Assembly: GCF_027596085.1 (NCBI RefSeq) | Contig: NC_072462.1 | Coordinates: 20,421,921 to 20,485,920 of the forward strand | Source of the DNA: Anoplopoma fimbria | Taxonomy: Eukaryota; Chordata; Actinopteri; Perciformes; Anoplopomatidae | Length of the DNA: 64,000 bases | Reading direction: 5' to 3' | Shown here: piece by piece, positions 59,530 through 64,000 of the stretch | Layout: each line of letters begins with the position of its first letter | Position numbering within the stretch: position 1 is the stretch's first letter | Position numbers and translations under genes: made by a program | Notes under the pieces: model-generated | Told to the model about the DNA's origin: nothing | What the model saw: the letters and a program-made list of their open reading frames with translations, nothing else | Databases searched by the model: none

Positions 59530-60345
59530 TGAGTAGCCAATTATTTCATTTTCTTTTTTCTTCATATTTGTCTTATTTTTTCTTTATCTGCGCTGTGTGA
59601 CCGGGACCTGACAGGGACTGAGAGAGGGGAAGAGAGTTGGATGGAAGGAGGAGGGTGAGAGGAGGAGGAAAGGTGACGGAGGAGAAGCGGGGATGTGGTG
59701 CTGGTCGTCCGGACTGCCTCTCCATCACTCCGTCCCTCTGTCTGTGGGATGTAATGCTGTTAATGAGCAGCGTGCGCTTGGAATGAGAGGAATGCCGAGT
59801 TTTTTTTTTTCTTTGCTTCGGACTCTTGAGCTCTCCTGTTTTGAGCCTCTCAGTTTATTTATGTTTTCATTTTTTGGTGTGTTTTGCTGCTCTGGCTGTG
59901 ATTTATAGAAACTCATTGATATGCAGATGGGAAAGGGGGGATATGAGTGACAGCCTCCCCTCCTCCTTATCTCCTCCGTCCAACTGTCTTCGTCTGTCCC
60001 TCACTGTCTCCTTCTCTTTCATCCTCCCTTTTCACTTCCCTCCCTGCTCCTTCTTGTGGCCCACTACTGATCTTCTTTCTCTCACTATCCTTCCCCGTCT
60101 CTGTCTTTTCATTAACTTTTTCTCCCCGTCCTACAGGACCCCTCTGTTTTTTTTTCTTCTCCTAAGATCTACATGCTCTTTTTTTCCCCCCTGCTCTCTT
60201 TCTCATTTTTAGATCCCCCCACGCCGCCAGTACATGCCGGTATACATAGTGGGTTCCTCAGTTGCACAGAAAGAGAGAGGATCGCAGAGTTGTGAGGAGG
60301 GGAGAAGAAAGAGAGAGGAATGAAGGGGAAAGTGGAAGGAGGGGT
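59530..60345. repeat. Purine-rich then pyrimidine-rich low-complexity belt
   Basis: GA/GG-rich at 59,610-59,690, CT/CC-rich at 59,945-60,205, GA-rich again at 60,265-60,345. A more complex block at 59,690-59,940 lies between. Open frames here are Ser/Leu/Phe-biased artefacts. Confidence 0.6.
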
Positions 60346-60347
60346 GG

Positions 60348-60366
60348 GTTTGGGGGGGGGGGGGGG
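60348..60366. repeat. Poly-G run
   Basis: About 16 consecutive G after TTT. Possible quadruplex-forming or sequencing-fragile site. Confidence 0.85.
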
Positions 60367-60384
60367 CATTGAAAAGGCTGACAC

Positions 60385-60743
60385 TGGCTCGGACAATTAG
60401 CCCGGGAGTCCGTCCTGGGGTGCTATTCTGAGAAGGGGCTTTGGCCCCTGGGCCCTGGGCGCTGGGTCACGGGATGCCTTGACCCCTCCAGTCGACAGCT
60501 AGGCATGGGAGCCATTATCACGGCCTGATTGATTAGCACTGAGCGGAAATCCCTTTTCTCTTCACTCCTCGGGAGTAAAAGACGGGAGCTTTTTGTCCTT
60601 TTGCTGCTGCTGGTTTAGTATCTGCCTGCCTCAGTGTGGAAGCTCTGGCTCTTTTTTTTTGTTTTACTGTTGTCAGTTAAAGAGGTCTGTCTCTCTCTCT
60701 GGGCTTGTATTTTTCTCTTTTGGCTTTTTTTCTCTCCTAGACA

Positions 60744-60747
<4 letters not shown>
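60385..60747. other. GC-richer complex block, possible conserved element
   Basis: 60,385-60,560 is GC-rich, non-repetitive and CpG-containing, ending in a homeodomain-like CCTGATTGATTAGCACTGAG. 60,600-60,740 is T-rich and leads into the next TG tract. Confidence 0.4.

Positions 60748-60822
<75 letters not shown>
60748..60822. repeat. (TG)n microsatellite, about 37 units
   Basis: Pure alternating TG over about 75 bp. Confidence 0.97.
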
Positions 60823-60823
<1 letters not shown>

Positions 60824-61855
60824 AGTAGATAATATATTTAATTAACAAGACAGCCAAGTTGCCCTCTGAGAAAGATGCTTCAAAGATTTGTGGGGGATTT
60901 CCCAATACACAGATCTGATTTTGTTTTAACATTTACTTCTTTCGCTCTCATCATTCTGTGAGTTTTCTAGGAGTTATGCACCTGCAGAGATTGTTACTCA
61001 TGCACTGTAGAGGCTACCTGGAGGTTAAAAGGAGGGAAGGCGAATGAGAGAGAGAGAAAAACCTAGGTGATAAAAAAGATGTGAAGGAAAATGTAATAAA
61101 AAGACGAGTGGTGGGGCAGCATGGGAAATCGAGCTCCTCTCTCCTCAGTCTGTACAATTCTCTTTTTTATTTTATTGTCGCTCCATCTCCATATCATTCC
61201 TCTGTTCTGATCTGATCCCCTCGGCCCCGTGTCTCGCTAACTCTCGCTACTTTTCGCTCTCCCTCAACACCCCCCCCCCCCCCTTCAGACTGGGAGTTTA
61301 GCGGGGTGTTTAGCCCGGCTCACGGCTGATCAAAGCAGTGTGTGTCAGACCGGGCTTAGCCCAGGCACTCCTAATGGAGCGCCGTTTTCATGCCTAGTTG
61401 GTGGTGGAGCGGGAGGGAGAGATTGGGAAGAGAAGAAGTGGGGTGGGGGGGTGGGTGGGTTCAAATAGAAACACTGACAGAAAGAGTTCAAGGGAGGGAA
61501 AGACAGCTTTACAGACAGACAGGCAAAAAGGGAACAAATAGGCTAAGAGCGGCACAGGCAAGCAGATGAGGGCAGACAGGCAAAATAGGCTCAAAGGTGA
61601 AATAAGCAAAAAATGAAAAAATTAAATAAAAAAGACAAACGGGAGCAAAGACACTTGTTGTCGAAAGCACACAGAGAGGCACAAAGCCTGAGACGGGGCA
61701 TAGAGAGACAGAGACAGGCAGTAAATCCACTCCTTTTTTTATTTTTATTTTAATGGAGGGACCTTGCACCACTGCATACAGTTAAGGCCAGCACAGGATA
61801 GCTCCCACACATGGTTTGGTTTTAGGCTGGAAGCAACACCAGACGGGAAGAGGCC

Positions 61856-61860
<5 letters not shown>
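60823..61860. other. Non-coding DNA with poly-C run and complex block 61,290-61,395
   Basis: A poly-C run is at about 61,270-61,284. The adjoining 61,290-61,395 is GC-rich and carries near-repeats GTTTAGCCCGGCTC and CGGGCTTAGCCCAGGC in inverted relation. A-rich or AGGC-rich low-complexity text lies at 61,490-61,720. Confidence 0.45.
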
Positions 61861-61943
<83 letters not shown>

Positions 61944-62032
61944 TAGAGAGAGGGAGATAACGAGACGAAGAGAGACATGTGAGTGTGTGTGTGTGTGTGT
62001 GTGTGTGAGTGTGTGTCTGTCTGTCTGTGTGC
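61861..62032. repeat. Compound TG microsatellites
   Basis: (GT)20, phase slip, (TG)18 to 61,937, a GA-rich spacer, then (GT)n from about 61,982 with TCTG interruptions to 62,032. Confidence 0.95.
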
Positions 62033-63680
62033 AATGAAAGCATCTGTGTGCCCCGTCTGTGTTCCTCTATAACCCCACCAGACAAGCATGCATGTAAACC
62101 GTGTATTGATTTTTATCCGACCATAAAAAAGGCAGTCTAGGCTTCTTGGACAATGACCCCTGGAGCTCAAAGTTCTTACGTGTTCTTATTAAGACATTTT
62201 TCCGGAGAGGAAAGTAATATAATATCTCAGTAGACTGAGGGGAGAAAAAAAAGGGAGTATTATATAACCTTGAGAAATGAAAAGTCCTTAAATTGGAGAA
62301 TGGTACTTCCATCTTATCAAGGGGCATGTGATGACCGAGGAAAAGACAGCGGTGACATTTTAAAGTGATTCTCAAGGAACTGTGGGGCACAAATTGATTG
62401 AGAAGTGAAGTCAGGGTTGATTAACTGCCATTTAAAGTACTGCCACTCAAAGCGTGTGCATTTCTGTTTCCACTGGAGATACTTCTGAACTTCTATTCTT
62501 CTCTACCCCTTTCTTCCACATAATCCATTCTTTTACTAAATGATCTGTCTCCTCTCCTTCTCTCATCACCCTTCCAACTTTCTTTCCCTTTTCTCTCCCA
62601 CCATCCCTCTCTATTGCTTACCCCCCACCCTTCATCCTTCTCTTTTACTCTCTCAGGTCCACTTTGTCTTACCTTCTCTTCACTTTTTTTTCTCTCCTTG
62701 CCCCTCCTCTCCTATCCCCACCTTGCAATGCGGGTGTTTATGCTTCAGACAGAAGAAAGGTAAGGTAAAACTAGGATAATATTTCCCCTAACTTACTTAC
62801 TGCCTGGGTAAACATCCTCGGACAGATGTCCGAGCGTGGGCCCGATCAGAGGAGGCGGGTGGGTTGGGTTGGGGGGCGGGGGGTGCGATGCTCACTGCTG
62901 TAAAGTACACAAAGGCAACAAATTGGAAGCCGGTGTGGAGAGGGCGGTGGGGTGGGGGGGTAGAGCGGTACGGAGGTGGAAAGAGTCAGAGACTTTTTTT
63001 CGCCCTTGAAAATGAAACAGTTTCTTGAGGGCACAGGGCGGGTTGAGTTCTGAGCTCTTTTTTTTATCAGCAAAAATCAATGTAGAAAACCTTCAGGTGA
63101 AGTTCGCTGGCTTCTTACTTTTAGCTGGAACTGAACATCTCTATCAAATAAGAAACATCACTTTATGATGAACATTATAACTTTTGGCTTGTGTCTGGGC
63201 GTGTATGTACTGGGCCAAAGATTGTATGCTGGCAAAAGAACCACCAACCTACAATTGCAAGTGGACTGTGAGCTTTTGCAGCTCAGCAAAACCAACCCTA
63301 TTTGATCATGTTAATAGCGCTGAATGTAGCTCCCTCACTTTGTCGGACATATTTATTCATATTTATTCATTCATTTTATTATTTCATAATCTTTGCTGCT
63401 CATCTATGTTCCAGGTCGTGGCAACAGTTTCCTTTAGCTACCACTAAAAACTGTTACGCCAACAACAAAAAGAGATGACAGATCTCAAGTGAATCTTTGA
63501 TTTTGAGATTATAATTTTAGGTACTTGTAAATGTTAAAAGCGGAGTCTTATTACATCTGAACCTTTTTCCATGTTATGAAAAAAGGGGAGAACTGACGGG
63601 AGGGCGAGTTCTTCTTGCCACAGCTTTCAGACAGCCTCCCTCTGCAGATTCAGGACTTATGCTAGACAGTGTGTGCCTGA
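62033..63680. other. Non-coding DNA with C/T-rich and G-rich patches
   Basis: A pyrimidine-rich tract lies at 62,500-62,715 and a G-rich tract (GGGTTGGGTTGGGGGGCGGG) at about 62,860-62,882. No coding exon was recognised. The right part is AT-rich. Confidence 0.5.
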
Positions 63681-63684
63681 CCTG

Positions 63685-63786
63685 TATAAAGAGTACAAAC
63701 TGCCGCCCAGTTAAGGCATTCTCAACAGGTCAGTCTCATTGCTGCTGCCTTGGCCAGGGCTCCTTTGAGTGCCTCAGCTGTTACGG
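63685..63786 (+). promoter_or_regulatory. Candidate core promoter and leader exon
   Basis: TATAAA at 63685-63690 lies about 28-30 bp upstream of an initiator-like GCATTCTC (near 63,716). About 70 bp downstream is a canonical donor ACG|GTAAGAAT (GT at 63786-63787). The interval is not AT-biased (CTGCCGCCCAG, TGCTGCTGCCTTGGCC). The three signals at correct spacing suggest a transcription start with a non-coding first exon for a gene to the right. Confidence 0.35.
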
Positions 63787-63844
63787 TAAGAATTATAGCC
63801 AATGAGTCTCTGTTGAATGTTTACATTAATGAAACTAGAAAGGT

Positions 63845-63990
63845 GCACTCAGTAGAGTGCAGATCTCCTCCTGGTGTGTCTGCAGCGACCAATGCTGTGA
63901 TTTTTGATTGAATGAATCTAAAGTACAATTGGCTAACCCCCCGTCTAGACTGCAAGTGTATCAAACATATTTTTCACATGTGCACGTCTC
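63845..63990 (+). repeat. Unnamed interspersed repeat family, copy 3 (3' part)
   Basis: It matches 35,980-36,120: AGTAGAGTGCAGATCTC, GGTGTGTCTGC, GATTGAATGAAT, then a 39-nt block (63925-63963) identical to 36056-36094. It may run past the window end. Confidence 0.8.
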
Positions 63991-64000
63991 ACACAGCATT

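Noticed and set aside
60198..60330. Acceptor-like TTTCTCATTTTTAG followed by an open segment (PPRRQYMPVYIVG...)
   Set aside because: The segment runs into a GA-rich low-complexity tract with a stop and lacks a convincing donor; composition alone can explain it.
13440..62032. Regularly spaced repeats as a CRISPR-like array
   Set aside because: The repeats are dinucleotide microsatellites without unique spacers; this is vertebrate nuclear DNA.

Overview
This is a vertebrate, almost certainly teleost fish, nuclear window. No host protein-coding exon is recognised with confidence on either strand. The reasons for calling it a fish are an AT-rich non-coding background, very long TG/AC microsatellites, a Tc1-like MITE, a sushi-type LTR retrotransposon, and two copies of a tRNA-headed SINE with an L2-type 3' tail. 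The sequence looks like a gene desert or the large introns of one gene, sprinkled with old mobile elements and blocks of unusual, non-repetitive sequence that may be conserved regulatory DNA.

Layout. 1-8.9 kb is mostly unrecognised AT-rich DNA with two dispersed-repeat remnants (1.99-2.26 and 4.97-5.10 kb) and a minus-strand scrap resembling the start of a RecQ-like helicase (7.18-7.38 kb). 8,929-11,262 is a 5' LTR plus broken gag and deleted pol of a sushi-like Ty3/gypsy element. Its primer-binding site is complementary to the predicted start of its own transcript. 13.4-24 kb has a TG microsatellite, a young SINE (15,240-15,530), a 27-bp minisatellite (about 18.0-18.13 kb) and the first copy of an unnamed repeat family. 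31-46 kb holds further dispersed repeats, a second copy of the unnamed family with a perfect 33-nt palindrome, a separate 35-nt palindrome at 42.9 kb, and several regulatory-looking blocks.

47.6-56.2 kb is rich in mobile DNA: an AC tract, a LINE reverse-transcriptase scrap, an 85-bp CTT tract, a 593-bp inverted-repeat element, the second SINE copy (minus strand, about 98% identical to the first by eye), a LINE 3' end, and a 220-bp Tc1-type MITE sitting in the centre of an older palindrome. From 55.4 kb onward the character changes. There are two promoter-like clusters (ETS/CRE at 55.46-55.61 kb; a short ATG exon with a splice donor near 57.5 kb). A 3-kb belt dense in TG, CT and AC repeats, flanked by GC-richer sequence, runs from 58.97 to 62.03 kb. 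Near the right edge are a TATA box, an initiator and a splice donor (63.68-63.79 kb). These would fit the 5' end of a plus-strand gene lying mainly beyond the right edge, but this is inference from motifs only.

No operon, CRISPR array, tRNA/rRNA gene or coherent new multi-gene system is present. The strongest items for a second look are the self-priming signature of the LTR element, the nested palindrome/MITE, the unnamed three-copy repeat family, the long perfect palindromes and the promoter candidates.
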